A program made the translations under genes and the position numbers. Below, in pieces: positions 43,295 to 53,312 of a stretch of DNA of 64,000 bases. Below the pieces are notes generated by a model that did no database searches, was not told where the DNA came from, and saw nothing but the letters and a program-made list of their open reading frames with translations. The stretch's first letter is position 1; each line of letters begins with the position of its first letter. This stretch comes from Streptococcus chenjunshii. Lineage in GTDB: Bacteria > Bacillota > Bacilli > Lactobacillales > Streptococcaceae. The DNA is taken from contig NZ_CP031733.1 of the NCBI RefSeq assembly GCF_003086355.1, positions 1,674,001 through 1,738,000 on the forward strand, given 5' to 3'.

Positions 43295-44080
43295 TTATTC
43301 CTGATAATAAGGAATATATTTTTGTTTTCTCCGCCAAACAGTCAGCCCAATCCCTGCAATAACCAGTATTAGAGACAGCCACTGTGAGACTCGGAAACCG
43401 AAAAACAGCAAACTGTCCGTCCGCATGCCTTCGATGACAAAACGGCCGCTTCCATACCAAATAAGGTAAAAGAAAGTTGCTTCTCCCTCTTTCAAAAAGC
43501 GGGAACGATGCCTAATGAGCATGATAAGAGCAAATCCAAGTAAATTCCAAAGCGACTCATACAAGAAAGTTGGGAGACGGTAAGCACCGTCGATATACAT
43601 CTGTTTGCGGATAAACGCTGGTAGATAATCCAGATGGGCCACTGTTCTGCCGTATGCTTCCTGATTAACAAAATTTCCCCAGCGTCCGATTGCCTGAGCT
43701 AAAAGGACACCCGGTGCAGCAATATCTAAGAAATTAAGAGGATTGATCATACGGTAATAAGAGAAAATAAAGAGAACCGCAGCTCCGGTGATAAGGCCAC
43801 CATAAACAGCCAAACCGCCATGCCAAACAGCAAATATTTCAGCTGGATGCTGCGCATAGCCACCATCAGACCACTGAAAAACAACATAGTAGATGCGAGC
43901 TCCGATAATCGCCAACGGAAAGGCAATAAGGATAAAGTCCAGCACATCATCAGGCTTTATTCCCTTTTTGGGAGCCTCTTTCATGGCCAGATAAACCGCT
44001 AAAAACAAGCCAGCCATAATACAGACGCCATACCAGCGAACCGTCAAAGGTCCGAGTTCAAAAATAATGGGATCAATCAT
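43295..44080 (-). CDS. lgt: prolipoprotein diacylglyceryl transferase
   Basis: A protein of 261 residues with seven membrane helices. The Lgt signature [13 protein letters not shown] (about 130-142) and essential residues in [11 protein letters not shown] (His replaced region near 14-24) and [14 protein letters not shown] (about 222) are present. It transfers diacylglycerol to the lipobox Cys of prolipoproteins, such as the two lipoproteins in this window. It overlaps the end of hprK by eight bases, a conserved streptococcal arrangement. Confidence 0.95.
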   Translation of the reverse strand: MIDPIIFELGPLTVRWYGVCIMAGLFLAVYLAMKEAPKKGIKPDDVLDFILIAFPLAIIGARIYYVVFQWSDGGYAQHPAEIFAVWHGGLAVYGGLITGAAVLFIFSYYRMINPLNFLDIAAPGVLLAQAIGRWGNFVNQEAYGRTVAHLDYLPAFIRKQMYIDGAYRLPTFLYESLWNLLGFALIMLIRHRSRFLKEGEATFFYLIWYGSGRFVIEGMRTDSLLFFGFRVSQWLSLILVIAGIGLTVWRRKQKYIPYYQE

Positions 44081-45008
44081 CGCTGGCCTCGTTTCGGCTG
44101 ATCAAATTAGTCAAACGTTCTTCAAAAGTTTGCGTCGCATCATAGCCCATCTGTTTAGCACGGTAATTCATCGCAGCTGCTTCAATCACTACAGAGACAT
44201 TCCGACCGGTTTTTACAGGGATGCGGACACGGGGAACCTTGACTCCTGAAAGTTCAATCTCTTCATTGCCATTGCCCAGACGGTCAAAAATCTTATCTCT
44301 TTCAAAATTTTCCAGATAAATAGCCAGCTGAACCTGAGAAGAGTCTTTAACTGCGCTAGCACCGTACAGGCTCATCACATCGATAATACCTACGCCGCGG
44401 ATTTCCAAAAGATGGCGGAGAATCTCAGCAGGCTCCCCCCAAAGTGTCTCTTCATCTTTGGCATAAAGATCCACACGGTCGTCAGCAACAAGCCTGTGCC
44501 CGCGTTTAACAAGCTCAAGACCGGTCTCACTCTTTCCGATACCTGAATCCCCTTGAATAAGGACTCCCATGCCATAAATATCCATTAAAACACCATGCAC
44601 ACTGGTCCGTTCAGCCAAACAGGAGTCAAGATACCAAGACATTTCTCCTGACAGACGGCTGGTAGGAACATGGCTTTGCAGAACGGCAATCCCTTCTTCC
44701 TTAGCCGCCTGGATCATCTCATCAGGAATAGCTAGATTTCTGGCAACGATGATGGCTGGCGTTTGAGGCTGAAACATTCCTTTGAGTACAGAATAGCGGT
44801 TGTGAGAAGTCATCTGTGTCAAGTAAGACCACTCTTTCATACCTAACAGCTGAATCCGCTCAGGTGAATAATAATCAAAATACCCCGTCATTTCAAGACC
44901 GGGTCTTGAAATATCCGATGTTGTGATTTTTTTAGCCAAAAGCTGATCAGTCCCGTAAATAACATCCAATTTAACGCGATCAGCCAGCATACCTACTGTA
45001 ACTGCCAT
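44073..45008 (-). CDS. hprK: HPr kinase/phosphorylase
   Basis: A protein of 311 residues. The P-loop [19 protein letters not shown] (about 153-171) and the family signature [15 protein letters not shown] (about 202-216) are intact. It phosphorylates HPr on Ser46 in response to glycolytic intermediates and so controls CcpA-dependent carbon catabolite repression. It is the first gene of the hprK-lgt-DUF948-YtxH operon. Confidence 0.97.
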   Translation of the reverse strand: MAVTVGMLADRVKLDVIYGTDQLLAKKITTSDISRPGLEMTGYFDYYSPERIQLLGMKEWSYLTQMTSHNRYSVLKGMFQPQTPAIIVARNLAIPDEMIQAAKEEGIAVLQSHVPTSRLSGEMSWYLDSCLAERTSVHGVLMDIYGMGVLIQGDSGIGKSETGLELVKRGHRLVADDRVDLYAKDEETLWGEPAEILRHLLEIRGVGIIDVMSLYGASAVKDSSQVQLAIYLENFERDKIFDRLGNGNEEIELSGVKVPRVRIPVKTGRNVSVVIEAAAMNYRAKQMGYDATQTFEERLTNLISRNEASDD

Positions 45009-45192
45009 ATTTTCTCCTTTTAAGTATTATACCATATTAATACAGAAATGACAGTTAGAGCCTGATGGCGTACAGAATCCTCAGATGACCAGCTGATGTG
45101 ACAGAAAGGCAGTTCTTCTCTTTACTTTCATACTCCTCTCAAAACTAAATAAGCGTTTTCGGTCGCAGATCTGTTGCCAACACATATAAAAA

Positions 45193-45222
45193 TTTCCTTT
45201 CAGCTTTACTGCCAAAAGGAAA
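45193..45222 (-). terminator. terminator of the PspC-domain gene
   Basis: TTTCCTTT and AAAGGAAA form an 8-bp stem with T residues downstream on the minus strand. Confidence 0.6.
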
Positions 45223-45260
45223 GTCAAAATCTTAAAAACAAACAGTTAAGCACTCGCTGT

Positions 45261-45536
45261 TTACCAAAACCAGCCGTCGTTGTCATCGTCAATGATATCT
45301 GCATCTTTACGTTTGCGGGGACCTCTGCCATATTTATCATCATCTATTAAATCTTCTTTATAGGGCAGAAAAATAGCCAATAAGATATAAAGGAAAAAGC
45401 CAAAACCGGTGAAATAAATCAACAGAGCTCCTAAAATACGGGTCAAAGGAAGATCCCAGCCAAATTTATCAGCAAGACCAGCACAAACACCGCAAACTAA
45501 TTTATTTTTCCTTTGCTTGTAAAAAATGGACTTCAT
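45261..45536 (-). CDS. PspC-domain protein
   Basis: A protein of 91 residues: a single PspC domain (KNKLVCGVCAGLADKFGWDL, then a membrane helix about 30-60) and a charged tail ending DDDNDGWFW. PspC-type proteins respond to envelope stress; in streptococci they often belong to LiaR-type regulons. The second ATG (45536) is chosen because AAAGGGGG abuts the first one at 45542. Monocistronic. Confidence 0.85.
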   Translation of the reverse strand: MKSIFYKQRKNKLVCGVCAGLADKFGWDLPLTRILGALLIYFTGFGFFLYILLAIFLPYKEDLIDDDKYGRGPRKRKDADIIDDDNDGWFW

Positions 45537-45621
45537 CTTCATCCCCCTTTAATCTTTTCTATAGTATCAGTATACCATTTTCAGAAAAAATAAAATCAGC
45601 CCTAAGACTGATTCCACCAAC

Positions 45622-45775
45622 AAGATACAAAGGCCGTGTAAAAATCCGTATGAAAATGGCGGTAAGCCAGAAATCTGTGATTTCGTTGGCGCACCCCTGC
45701 CAGGATGACTAGAAGGGTGCGGCAGGATGTCGAGACTGCAAAGCTTTCAGACGTCTGCGGCTGGCTAAAACTTAA
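45622..45775. repeat. solitary type D hairpin repeat
   Basis: Begins AAGATACAAAGGCCGTG. The stem closing the conserved GAAATC TGT GATTTC hairpin is GCCA/TGGC here, while other copies have GTC/GAC. GCACCC/GGGTGC follows. The remaining bases to 45903 show no gene. Confidence 0.75.
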
Positions 45776-45903
45776 GTCAGTGCTAGGTCGTCAAACCTTA
45801 GACATTTTTTTCTTTAAAAATGAACAATGTTGTTTCTAATCTGGGCTTATATGTCCATACTTACAAACTGTCCATGTCCTTTATATTTCTCTTTTTCAGA
45901 CTC

Positions 45904-46340
45904 TTAGTCCGAAGTTTTTCTGATTAATTTGCCGCAGCAGCGGCCGCAGACAAATTTTTGTCTGTTGACACGGCGGTGACGTTGGTAGACTTGGCCGCAT
46001 TGTTTGCAAGCATAAACATAAAAGTTTTTTCCTGCTGCAAAGGCGGGGTGTAACGGAGCCCGCCAACTTCCTGCAAAAGCTTTTTAAAGTCGGCATCTCG
46101 GTGTTTATAGCCTTTATTGGCATAAAAAAGATGATAATGACAAAGTTCGTGCCGAACAATTTTTCTAAACACTGTTAAATCCAGTTCTTGATAAAGCCGG
46201 AAATTAAATTCCAGATGGCCGTCCGAGGGAAAGAAACGGCCGCCTGTAGATCGCAGTCTCTTATTCCAATGAGCCTGATGCCGAAACTCTTCGCCAAAAT
46301 CTTCCTGTGAGACCTGCCGGACATAATCAGTTATGTTCAT
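45904..46340 (-). pseudogene. SprT-family zinc metalloprotease gene with a frameshift
   Basis: The first about 105 codons encode a normal SprT-like protein with the metal motif HELCHYH (about 64-70). At a run of six A (minus strand, about 46025-46030) the frame is lost. The main frame continues into an unrelated Ala-rich tail ending at 45924. In another frame the expected zinc ribbon follows intact, with [13 protein letters not shown] and [16 protein letters not shown], ending at a TAA at 45904. One extra A would restore it. It overlaps tex by 14 bases. Either a real one-base deletion, a sequencing error or slippage. Confidence 0.8.
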
Positions 46341-48459
46341 TGATATTTACCAGTGAGAGATTGATTTTTCCGCGTTCCTGATCAAGTTTAGATACCCATA
46401 CTGTCACAATATCCCCAACCGAAACAAGCTGACTGGGGTGTTTCACAAAACTGCTGCTCATTTCAGAAATATGGATAAGGCCGTCATCGTGCAGGCCAAT
46501 ATCCACAAAAGCTCCGAAATCAACAACATTCCGCACTGTCCCTTCTAACTGCTGACCGATTTCCAGATCCGAAATATCAAGGATATCCTGACGTAACACA
46601 GGGGCAGCAAAATTATCACGCAAGTCGCGGCCAGGTTTAAGAAGGTCTGCCAGGATATCTTTCAGCGTTTCCTTTCCTATCTTCAGTTCCTGAGCCATAT
46701 CCGAAATCTCTACATCTCTCAATTTAAGCTGAGCAGACTCGTCCAGTTCCTGAATATCCAGCAAGGCAAAGAGTTTTTCAACAGCTTCATAAGCTTCCGG
46801 ATGCACTCCAGTATTGTCCAAAATATTTTCTGCATCTGGAATACGCAGAAAGCCGGCTGCCTGCTCAAAAGCTTTAGCGCCGAGACGTGGAACCTGTTTG
46901 ATTTCATCGCGGGATTTTATCTTTCCTTGTTCTTCGCGGTATTTAACAATATTTTCGGAAATGGATTTATTAAGGCCGGCAACATGGGATAGGAGGGCAG
47001 GACTGGCTGTATTGATATTGACTCCCACTTGGTTGACTACGGTTTCAACAACAAAGTCCAGATTTTCCGCCAGTTTCTTTTGGCTGACATCATGCTGATA
47101 CTGTCCTACACCGATAGACTTAGGATCAATTTTTACAAGCTCTGCCAAAGGATCCTGCAGGCGACGGGCGATTGAAACAGCTGAGCGTTTCTCAACGGTT
47201 AAATCAGGGAACTCCTGCCGAGCCAGATCCGAAGCAGAGTAGACCGAGGCGCCGCTTTCATTGACAATAACGTAACTAATTTCAGGGAAGTCTTTAAGGA
47301 CTTCTGCAACAAAAGCCTCGCTTTCGCGGCTGGCTGTCCCATTGCCGATAGCGATGATTTCTACAGCAAATTCTTTAAGTAGAGAGGCCAATTCCTGTTT
47401 AGCCTGTTCAATTTTAGCTGAGCCGGCAGGAGGAACAGGAAAAATGACTTGGGTTGTCAGCAGTTTGCCGGTCGGATCAACAACCGCCAGCTTTGCACCT
47501 GTCCGAAAAGCCGGATCGAAACCTAAAACGGTCTTGCCCTTAAGCGGTGAAACCAAAAGCAAATGGCGCAGATTATCTGAAAAAAGCACAATCGCTCCAT
47601 CCTCAGCTGCCTCTGTTAATTCTGTACGAATACGGCGCTCCATTGCCGGAACAATCTTTTTCTTGACCGCCTGTGAAATCACCTGTTCAATATAAGTGTT
47701 TTTTTCTTTAAATCGGGTCGCAAAAAAGCGAAGCATTTTATCCGTATTATGAACAAAATGGATTTTCAAAACACCTTGTTTTTCACCACGGTTTAAGGCT
47801 AGGACGCGATAGCCTTGAATTTTTGATACCTTCTCAGAAAAATCGTAGTAAATCTGATAGACTTTATCACTGTCAGCTGCTTGATCTTTCAGACTTGAAG
47901 CAAGTGAACTGTAGGTCCAAATTTCATTATAGGTCCATGAGCGCAGTTTGGGATCATCTGACATGGCCTCAACAAGTATATCAACAGCACCGGAGAGAGC
48001 CGCTTCAGCACTGGCAAATCCCTCTGTGATAAATTTTTCTGCTTCTGTTTCAAGATCAGACGTGTTTTGTAAAATGAGCCTAGCTAGTGGGAAAAGGCCG
48101 GCTTCACGGGCGATCGTTGCTTTGGTACGGCGTTTCTCTTTATAAGGCAGATAAAGTTCTTCAACATCTGCTAATTTAGGCGCCGCTTCAATAGCTTGCT
48201 GAAGCTCTGGGGTAAGCTTACCTGCTTCAGAAATTTTAGCGAGAACTTTTTCTTTCCGCTCCGACAGTGCTGTCAGACTTTTATCTAAATCCAGAATAGT
48301 TTTAATCTGGATTTCATCTAAATTTCCTGTCATTTCTTTGCGGTAGCGGGCAATAAAAGGAATGGTGTTACCTGCAAGCGTTAATTCCAGAACTTTTTCA
48401 ACTTGATTTTCTCTGATGCTCAGTTCTTGAGCAATCGCTGTCGTATTTATATTTTCCAT
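46327..48459 (-). CDS. tex: Tex-family RNA-binding transcription accessory protein
   Basis: A protein of 710 residues, the full Tex length. An N-terminal helical domain, a YqgF-like nuclease fold (about 320-420; [18 protein letters not shown]), helix-hairpin-helix repeats (about 490-560; [19 protein letters not shown]) and a C-terminal S1 domain (about 640-707; [24 protein letters not shown]) occur in order. Tex binds nucleic acids and is linked to transcription and stress tolerance. It lies upstream of and overlaps the sprT gene on the same strand. Confidence 0.95.
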   Translation of the reverse strand: MENINTTAIAQELSIRENQVEKVLELTLAGNTIPFIARYRKEMTGNLDEIQIKTILDLDKSLTALSERKEKVLAKISEAGKLTPELQQAIEAAPKLADVEELYLPYKEKRRTKATIAREAGLFPLARLILQNTSDLETEAEKFITEGFASAEAALSGAVDILVEAMSDDPKLRSWTYNEIWTYSSLASSLKDQAADSDKVYQIYYDFSEKVSKIQGYRVLALNRGEKQGVLKIHFVHNTDKMLRFFATRFKEKNTYIEQVISQAVKKKIVPAMERRIRTELTEAAEDGAIVLFSDNLRHLLLVSPLKGKTVLGFDPAFRTGAKLAVVDPTGKLLTTQVIFPVPPAGSAKIEQAKQELASLLKEFAVEIIAIGNGTASRESEAFVAEVLKDFPEISYVIVNESGASVYSASDLARQEFPDLTVEKRSAVSIARRLQDPLAELVKIDPKSIGVGQYQHDVSQKKLAENLDFVVETVVNQVGVNINTASPALLSHVAGLNKSISENIVKYREEQGKIKSRDEIKQVPRLGAKAFEQAAGFLRIPDAENILDNTGVHPEAYEAVEKLFALLDIQELDESAQLKLRDVEISDMAQELKIGKETLKDILADLLKPGRDLRDNFAAPVLRQDILDISDLEIGQQLEGTVRNVVDFGAFVDIGLHDDGLIHISEMSSSFVKHPSQLVSVGDIVTVWVSKLDQERGKINLSLVNINEHN

Positions 48460-48695
48460 AACGTTACTATTTTAGCATATAATTTCGGAAAAAGTCACGA
48501 AAATCATCAAGAATACACTCTTTTTTCGCAGAAAACCGAAAAATGCACCCATCAGAAAATCTTAGGCTGAACAGCTTACGCTTAGCACATTTCTCGGACT
48601 TGCAGCTTTTTTAAAACTTATAAAGCTAAAATCCCACTATTTTTTTATTTGATAGTATAATAATAATATGATCTTTTAGAAAGTAGGCTGATATT

Positions 48696-48845
48696 ATGGC
48701 AATTACCTTTAAACGTGAAGACAGATTAGAAAAAATGCTGGAAAATTTTGCTACTCTTCCTGATTCAGATAAGTCGGAACCAAGCGATTCACAAGGAAAG
48801 GACAGTAAAAAAACAAACCCTTCCAAAGACGAAGACGCAAATTAG
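48696..48845 (+). CDS. 49-residue SPJ_0845-family small protein
   Basis: A complete frame beginning MAITFKREDRLEKMLENFA. A short amphipathic helix is followed by a Ser/Asp/Lys-rich tail. The N-terminal pattern matches the small streptococcal SPJ_0845 family as I recall it. A weak AGG site lies upstream, and TAATAATATG at about 48660 may be part of the promoter. Function unknown. The gap from 48846 to 49003 shows no other gene. Confidence 0.65.
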   Translation: MAITFKREDRLEKMLENFATLPDSDKSEPSDSQGKDSKKTNPSKDEDAN

Positions 48846-49003
48846 TTGACTGGATTTTTCTGACAAAGAGTGCTGCTCCGCTTGGCAGATGATCTAAAAA
48901 CTGATACTGACTGCAAAAAGAGGGACTGCTCCTGCCTGATTTTTTAGGCCTGCAGCCGGCCTTCTTTTATTGTTACCGCTCTACTGAAAAAGGAGAACAA
49001 CTC

Positions 49004-49906
49004 ATGGCCTTTTTTAACCAGCTGCCTGACAGTGTCCTTCAATGGCTGGCCATTTTTCTATCCATTATTATTGAAGCACTTCCTTTTGTCTTTTTAGGTG
49101 CTATTTTAGCGGGATTTATCGAGGTCTATGTGACACCTGATTTGGTTCAGCGCTACCTTCCCAAAAACAAATTTTTGCGCATTCTTTTTGGTACTTTTGT
49201 TGGCTTTGTTTTCCCTTCATGCGAATGCGGAATTGTCCCAATCATTAACCGTTTCTTGGAAAAAAAAGTTCCCAGCTATACTGCTGTCCCGTTTTTAGCC
49301 ACAGCACCTATCATCAATCCCATCGTTTTGTTTGCAACCTACTCTGCCTTTGGGAATTCCGTGCGCTTTCTCATGCTGCGCCTTCTTGGGGCTGTCTTGA
49401 CTGCTTTTGTTCTAGGATTTATGCTGGCTTTTCTGGTTGACGACAATATTCTGAAAAGTTCTGCTCAGCCTGTTCACAGCCATAATTATTCTAAAGAAAA
49501 GGCAGGCAAAAAAGTTTTTCTGGCTATGGGACATGCGATTGATGAGTTTTTCGACACGGGACGCTATTTAGTTTTTGGAACCCTGATTGCCTCTGCAATG
49601 CAGATCTATGTTCCAACACGTATTTTAACAACAATCGGCGGAAATCCGCTGACTGCGATTCTTGTCATGATGCTGCTGGCCTTCATCCTGTCTTTATGCA
49701 GCGAAGCGGATGCCTTTATCGGTGCTTCCTTGTTGTCAACATTTGGTCTAGCACCAGTTCTGGCCTTCCTTCTGTTTGGACCGATGGTCGATATTAAAAA
49801 TTTGATGATGATGGCAAAATCTTTTAAGAGCCGCTTTATTATACAGTTTGTCAGTGTTTCCGCACTGATGATTACCGTCTATTGTTTACTTGTGGGGGTG
49901 GTTTAA
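49004..49906 (+). CDS. permease of the UPF0718/DUF318 family
   Basis: A protein of 300 residues with about eight membrane helices. The conserved FVFPSCECGIVPIINRFLEK (about 69-88), with its two Cys, and a second CSEADAFIGASLL block (about 231-243) identify the family. Members are proposed transporters or redox-linked permeases of unknown substrate. AAGGAG lies nine bases before the ATG. The stop overlaps the start of the next gene (TAATG); the pair is a conserved two-gene unit. Confidence 0.88.
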   Translation: MAFFNQLPDSVLQWLAIFLSIIIEALPFVFLGAILAGFIEVYVTPDLVQRYLPKNKFLRILFGTFVGFVFPSCECGIVPIINRFLEKKVPSYTAVPFLATAPIINPIVLFATYSAFGNSVRFLMLRLLGAVLTAFVLGFMLAFLVDDNILKSSAQPVHSHNYSKEKAGKKVFLAMGHAIDEFFDTGRYLVFGTLIASAMQIYVPTRILTTIGGNPLTAILVMMLLAFILSLCSEADAFIGASLLSTFGLAPVLAFLLFGPMVDIKNLMMMAKSFKSRFIIQFVSVSALMITVYCLLVGVV

Positions 49907-50721
49907 TGGCTCGTTTTTTAATCTTAGTCGGTTATTTTGAATTATCAATGTATCTGCAGTTATCCGGAAAATTGGACCACTATATCAACAGCCACTATTC
50001 TTATTTGGCCTATATTTCCATGGCGCTGTCATTTATTTTAGCACTCGTTCAGCTGACAATCTGGATGAAAAAATGGCAGTTCCCCAGTCACTTGTCAGGC
50101 AGAATAGCCAAACTGACCAGTCCCTTAATACTGCTTTTCCCTGTTTTAGTCGGCTTGCTGGTGCCGACCGCTACCCTTGATTCAACTACTGTTTCTGCTA
50201 AAGGATACACTTTCCCATTGGCTGCAGGAACATCAAAAAGCGGACAGAGCGAAGACGGGACGGCCATTCAGTATTTAAAACCAGACACCAGTCTTTATTT
50301 TACGGAAACGGCTTACCAAAAAGAAATGCAGAAAGAGCTTAAAAAATATCAGGGAGCTAAAGAACTCACCATTACTACCGAAAACTACATGGAAGTTATG
50401 GAGCTGATCTATCTTTATCCAGATGAGTTTATGAACCAGGAGATTCAGTATACTGGTTTTGTTTATAATGAGCCAAATCATTCCGGCTACCAATTCCTAT
50501 TTCGCTTTGGCATTATTCACTGTATTGCCGATTCTGGTGTATACGGGCTGCTGACTACAGGAAACAATCAGACCTACACTGATAATACTTGGGTCACTGT
50601 CAAAGGGACTATTACGATTGAATACAATAAAACACTGGAACAAAGCCTGCCTGTCCTTCATATTACAGAAGCAGCTGAAAGCAAAGAGCCTGATAATCCT
50701 TATGTTTACCGCGTCTTTTAG
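49906..50721 (+). CDS. TIGR03943-family putative permease subunit
   Basis: A protein of 271 residues. Two or three N-terminal membrane helices (LILVGYFELSMYLQL; YLAYISMALSFILALVQL; SPLILLFPVLVGLLVPTAT) precede an extracellular domain that includes FRFGIIHCIADSGVYGLL (about 203-220) and WVTVKGTITIEYN. This matches the TIGR03943 partner of UPF0718 permeases. The start at 49906 is fixed by the one-base overlap with the upstream stop. Function unknown. Confidence 0.85.
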   Translation: MARFLILVGYFELSMYLQLSGKLDHYINSHYSYLAYISMALSFILALVQLTIWMKKWQFPSHLSGRIAKLTSPLILLFPVLVGLLVPTATLDSTTVSAKGYTFPLAAGTSKSGQSEDGTAIQYLKPDTSLYFTETAYQKEMQKELKKYQGAKELTITTENYMEVMELIYLYPDEFMNQEIQYTGFVYNEPNHSGYQFLFRFGIIHCIADSGVYGLLTTGNNQTYTDNTWVTVKGTITIEYNKTLEQSLPVLHITEAAESKEPDNPYVYRVF

Positions 50722-50880
50722 ATTACCAATTCAAAATTGTCTGCTTCTTTCTTGTATTTATCAAAAATGGGAACACAGCTGTTCTTCAAGATGATTCTCC
50801 CCTTTAATAAATAGCTGCAGCAAGGCAAAAACTGAACCCTCTTTGTTTCCTTCCAGCAGCTCGTTCTGTCTTTAATCAGA

Positions 50881-50919
50881 AAAAACATCCGAAAAAGTGA
50901 TTTTTCTCGGATGTTTTTC
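50881..50919 (+). terminator. intrinsic terminator
   Basis: AAAAAACATCCGAAAAA and TTTTTCTCGGATGTTTTT pair, nearly copying the terminator at 8871-8908. Confidence 0.8.
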
Positions 50920-51003
50920 TATTTTCCTTTACCTGCTCAACAAACGGTCTTTACCTTTTACTTATAAAGTAAGCCAAACTGAGATATTTCTCAGCCTCGT
51001 CTT

Positions 51004-52485
51004 TTAGAAAACCCCTTCTAAAAGTCCTCTCATAAAGTCTTCGGAATTAAATTCACCAATATCGTCAATTTTTTCACCAAAGCCCAGCAGCTTAACAGGG
51101 ATATCCAATTCCTGGCGAATAGCTAATACAACGCCGCCTTTAGCTGTCCCGTCAATTTTAGTCAGAATTAAACCTGTTAAAGGCAAAATTTTTGAAAATT
51201 CTTTAGCCTGACTAAGGGCATTCTGACCTGTTGAAGCATCTAAAGCCAAGAGAGTTTCATGAGGAGCATCCGGCAGCACGCGCTTAATAATGCGGCCAAT
51301 TTTTTCAAGTTCTGCCATCAGATTGTCTTTATTTTGCAAGCGTCCTGCTGTATCGATTAATAAAAGATCAACGTCCTCAGCAACAGCTCTTTCAACACCG
51401 TCAAAAACAACCGAAGCCGGGTCCGCTTTTTCTGCACCTGTGACAACAGGTACATCCACACGCCGGCCCCATTCAACAAGCTGAGCAACAGCACCGGCAC
51501 GAAAAGTATCTGCGGCAACCATCATGACTTTTTTGCCCTCTTGCTTGTATCGGTAAGCTAACTTCCCGATAGATGTTGTTTTTCCGACACCATTTACACC
51601 AACAAAAAGCATAACAGTCAAATCGTCCTGAAAATTCAGCTTTTCATTGTAAACATCGTCTTTTTCGTAAATATCAACCAGTTTCTCAATGATAACCCGC
51701 CTTAAGTCTTCTGGTTTTTTCGCATTTTCTAACTTCGCTTCATAACGCAGCTCCTCTGATAAAGTTGATGCTACATTAACACCGACGTCCGAAAGGATGA
51801 GGACTTCTTCCAATTCTTCGAAAAAGTCTTCATCAACACGGCGAAAATTAGCTAAAAAAGCATTGAGACGGGCACTAAACCCTGTTCGAGTCTTTTTAAG
51901 GCTGCGATTGTATTTTTCTTCTTTTGTTTCCGGCTGCTCAGAAGCCGAAGGTAAATCTGCTTGGACAGCTGTTTCGTCTGAAGAGGCTTTTTCTGGTGCT
52001 TGAGGTTTAACATAGGTTCCATCAGCTATAGCAGCTTCAATAGCTTCTTTTTGCGCATAATATTTAGCCATAAAATCTGCAGCTGCTTGATTGGCAGTAT
52101 CAGCTGCCGAATCACCGCCTGCCGCCTCATTCAATAACTCTTGAGCAGGCGGATTTTCTGCTTCAGCAGACGCCGCTTCTTCTTTAAACAAAGAGTCATC
52201 GGCAGGCTGCTGAGACGGAAATGCCTCCTCTTGTTCTTGTGTTTGAAAAGTTGTCTGCGGCTCTAGTTCCTCTTGCAGCGGCTCATCAGAAACACTTTCC
52301 ATTTGAGCATCGGCAGCAGGCGCTGATGTTTCCAAAATATCTTTTGCTTCATCAGTAACGGTTTGCTGAACCGGCTGTTCCTCTGACTGCTCAAAAACAG
52401 CTTTTTCTTGCTGCGCAGCTCCAGCCTCTGATTCTTGCAGCTTTTTCTCTTTTTTATTTCCAAATAAACGGTCAAACAGTCCCAT
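51004..52485 (-). CDS. ftsY: signal recognition particle receptor FtsY
   Basis: A protein of 493 residues. A long acidic, Gln/Ala-rich A domain (about 1-185) precedes the NG GTPase: GVNGVGKTTSIGKLAYRY (about 294-311), MVAADTFRAGAVAQL (about 322-336), DTAGRLQNKDNL (about 378-389) and TKIDGTAKGG (about 440). It receives ribosome-SRP complexes at the membrane for co-translational insertion. It is the last gene of a set with two Cof phosphatases, the nearest only two bases upstream. Confidence 0.96.
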   Translation of the reverse strand: MGLFDRLFGNKKEKKLQESEAGAAQQEKAVFEQSEEQPVQQTVTDEAKDILETSAPAADAQMESVSDEPLQEELEPQTTFQTQEQEEAFPSQQPADDSLFKEEAASAEAENPPAQELLNEAAGGDSAADTANQAAADFMAKYYAQKEAIEAAIADGTYVKPQAPEKASSDETAVQADLPSASEQPETKEEKYNRSLKKTRTGFSARLNAFLANFRRVDEDFFEELEEVLILSDVGVNVASTLSEELRYEAKLENAKKPEDLRRVIIEKLVDIYEKDDVYNEKLNFQDDLTVMLFVGVNGVGKTTSIGKLAYRYKQEGKKVMMVAADTFRAGAVAQLVEWGRRVDVPVVTGAEKADPASVVFDGVERAVAEDVDLLLIDTAGRLQNKDNLMAELEKIGRIIKRVLPDAPHETLLALDASTGQNALSQAKEFSKILPLTGLILTKIDGTAKGGVVLAIRQELDIPVKLLGFGEKIDDIGEFNSEDFMRGLLEGVF

Positions 52486-52487
52486 AG

Positions 52488-53309
52488 CTAATCCTCGCTT
52501 AAAATATAATTATGAATGGCTTCCGCCACACCGGCTTCATCATTAGTACGTTTTGTTACAGTATCAGCAGCTGCCTTAGCAGCTGCTGTACCATTAGCCA
52601 TGGCAACCCCCAACCCGGCCCAGGCAAGCATGGATAAATCATTTTCTTCATCACCTACAGCCATAACTTGACTGCTTTTCAATCCCAGATGTTTAGTCAG
52701 TCTTTCTAAACCAACCGCTTTATGGACACCCTTGGGCATAATTTCAAGAATAATATCACGTGATTTAAAAACCTCAAACTCATTATACAAGCTTTCAGGA
52801 AGTTTTTGAATTTGCTGATCGAGATAAGCCGCCTCAATGACACTGACTGCTTTATTATAAACAATATGCTCAGGAACAGCAGCGAGGTCAGCAACTTCTA
52901 CGAAAGTCAAAAGCGGATTAGCTTTGTGATAAAGCGAGTGATGACCGCGGCTGGCTAAGCTGTAAACAGTGCCGTCACTCAATATATCCAAAGGAAGACC
53001 TAGAGGCTCAAAAACGGTATAGAGTCTGTTCAGATGCTGTCGGCTTAATTCACTTTTATCCAGAATTCCCCCGGTATTGCGCTGCACAAGGCCGCCATTA
53101 AAGGTAATGCTGTAATCATCTGCACTTATCAAGCTAAGTTCTTCCAGCAGGCCGCCGATAGCTTTTAAGGGACGGCCGGTAGTAATAACCACTTTGACGC
53201 CTTTAGCCTGAGCAGCCTTTAAAGCGGCTTTGTTTTCATCTGAAACCCGTTTCTTTTTATTGTAAAGAGTCCCATCTAAATCAAGAGCCAATAATTTTAT
53301 TTCTGTCAT
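52488..53309 (-). CDS. Cof-type HAD-IIB phosphatase
   Basis: A protein of 273 residues. Motif I is DLDGTLYNKKK (about 9-19), motif II TTGRP (about 42), motif III Lys in GVHKAVGLERL (about 199) and motif IV GDEENDLSML (about 222). It is a paralogue of the enzymes at 9073 and 53313. Substrate unknown (sugar phosphates, FMN or PLP are typical of the family). It ends two bases before ftsY and starts three bases after its neighbour, so the three genes are one unit. Confidence 0.88.
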   Translation of the reverse strand: MTEIKLLALDLDGTLYNKKKRVSDENKAALKAAQAKGVKVVITTGRPLKAIGGLLEELSLISADDYSITFNGGLVQRNTGGILDKSELSRQHLNRLYTVFEPLGLPLDILSDGTVYSLASRGHHSLYHKANPLLTFVEVADLAAVPEHIVYNKAVSVIEAAYLDQQIQKLPESLYNEFEVFKSRDIILEIMPKGVHKAVGLERLTKHLGLKSSQVMAVGDEENDLSMLAWAGLGVAMANGTAAAKAAADTVTKRTNDEAGVAEAIHNYILSED

Positions 53310-53312
53310 TAT

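Noticed and set aside
45896..46159. 87-codon frame overlapping sprT
   Set aside because: It is a third frame of the sprT region and contains neither the protease motif nor the zinc ribbon in register.
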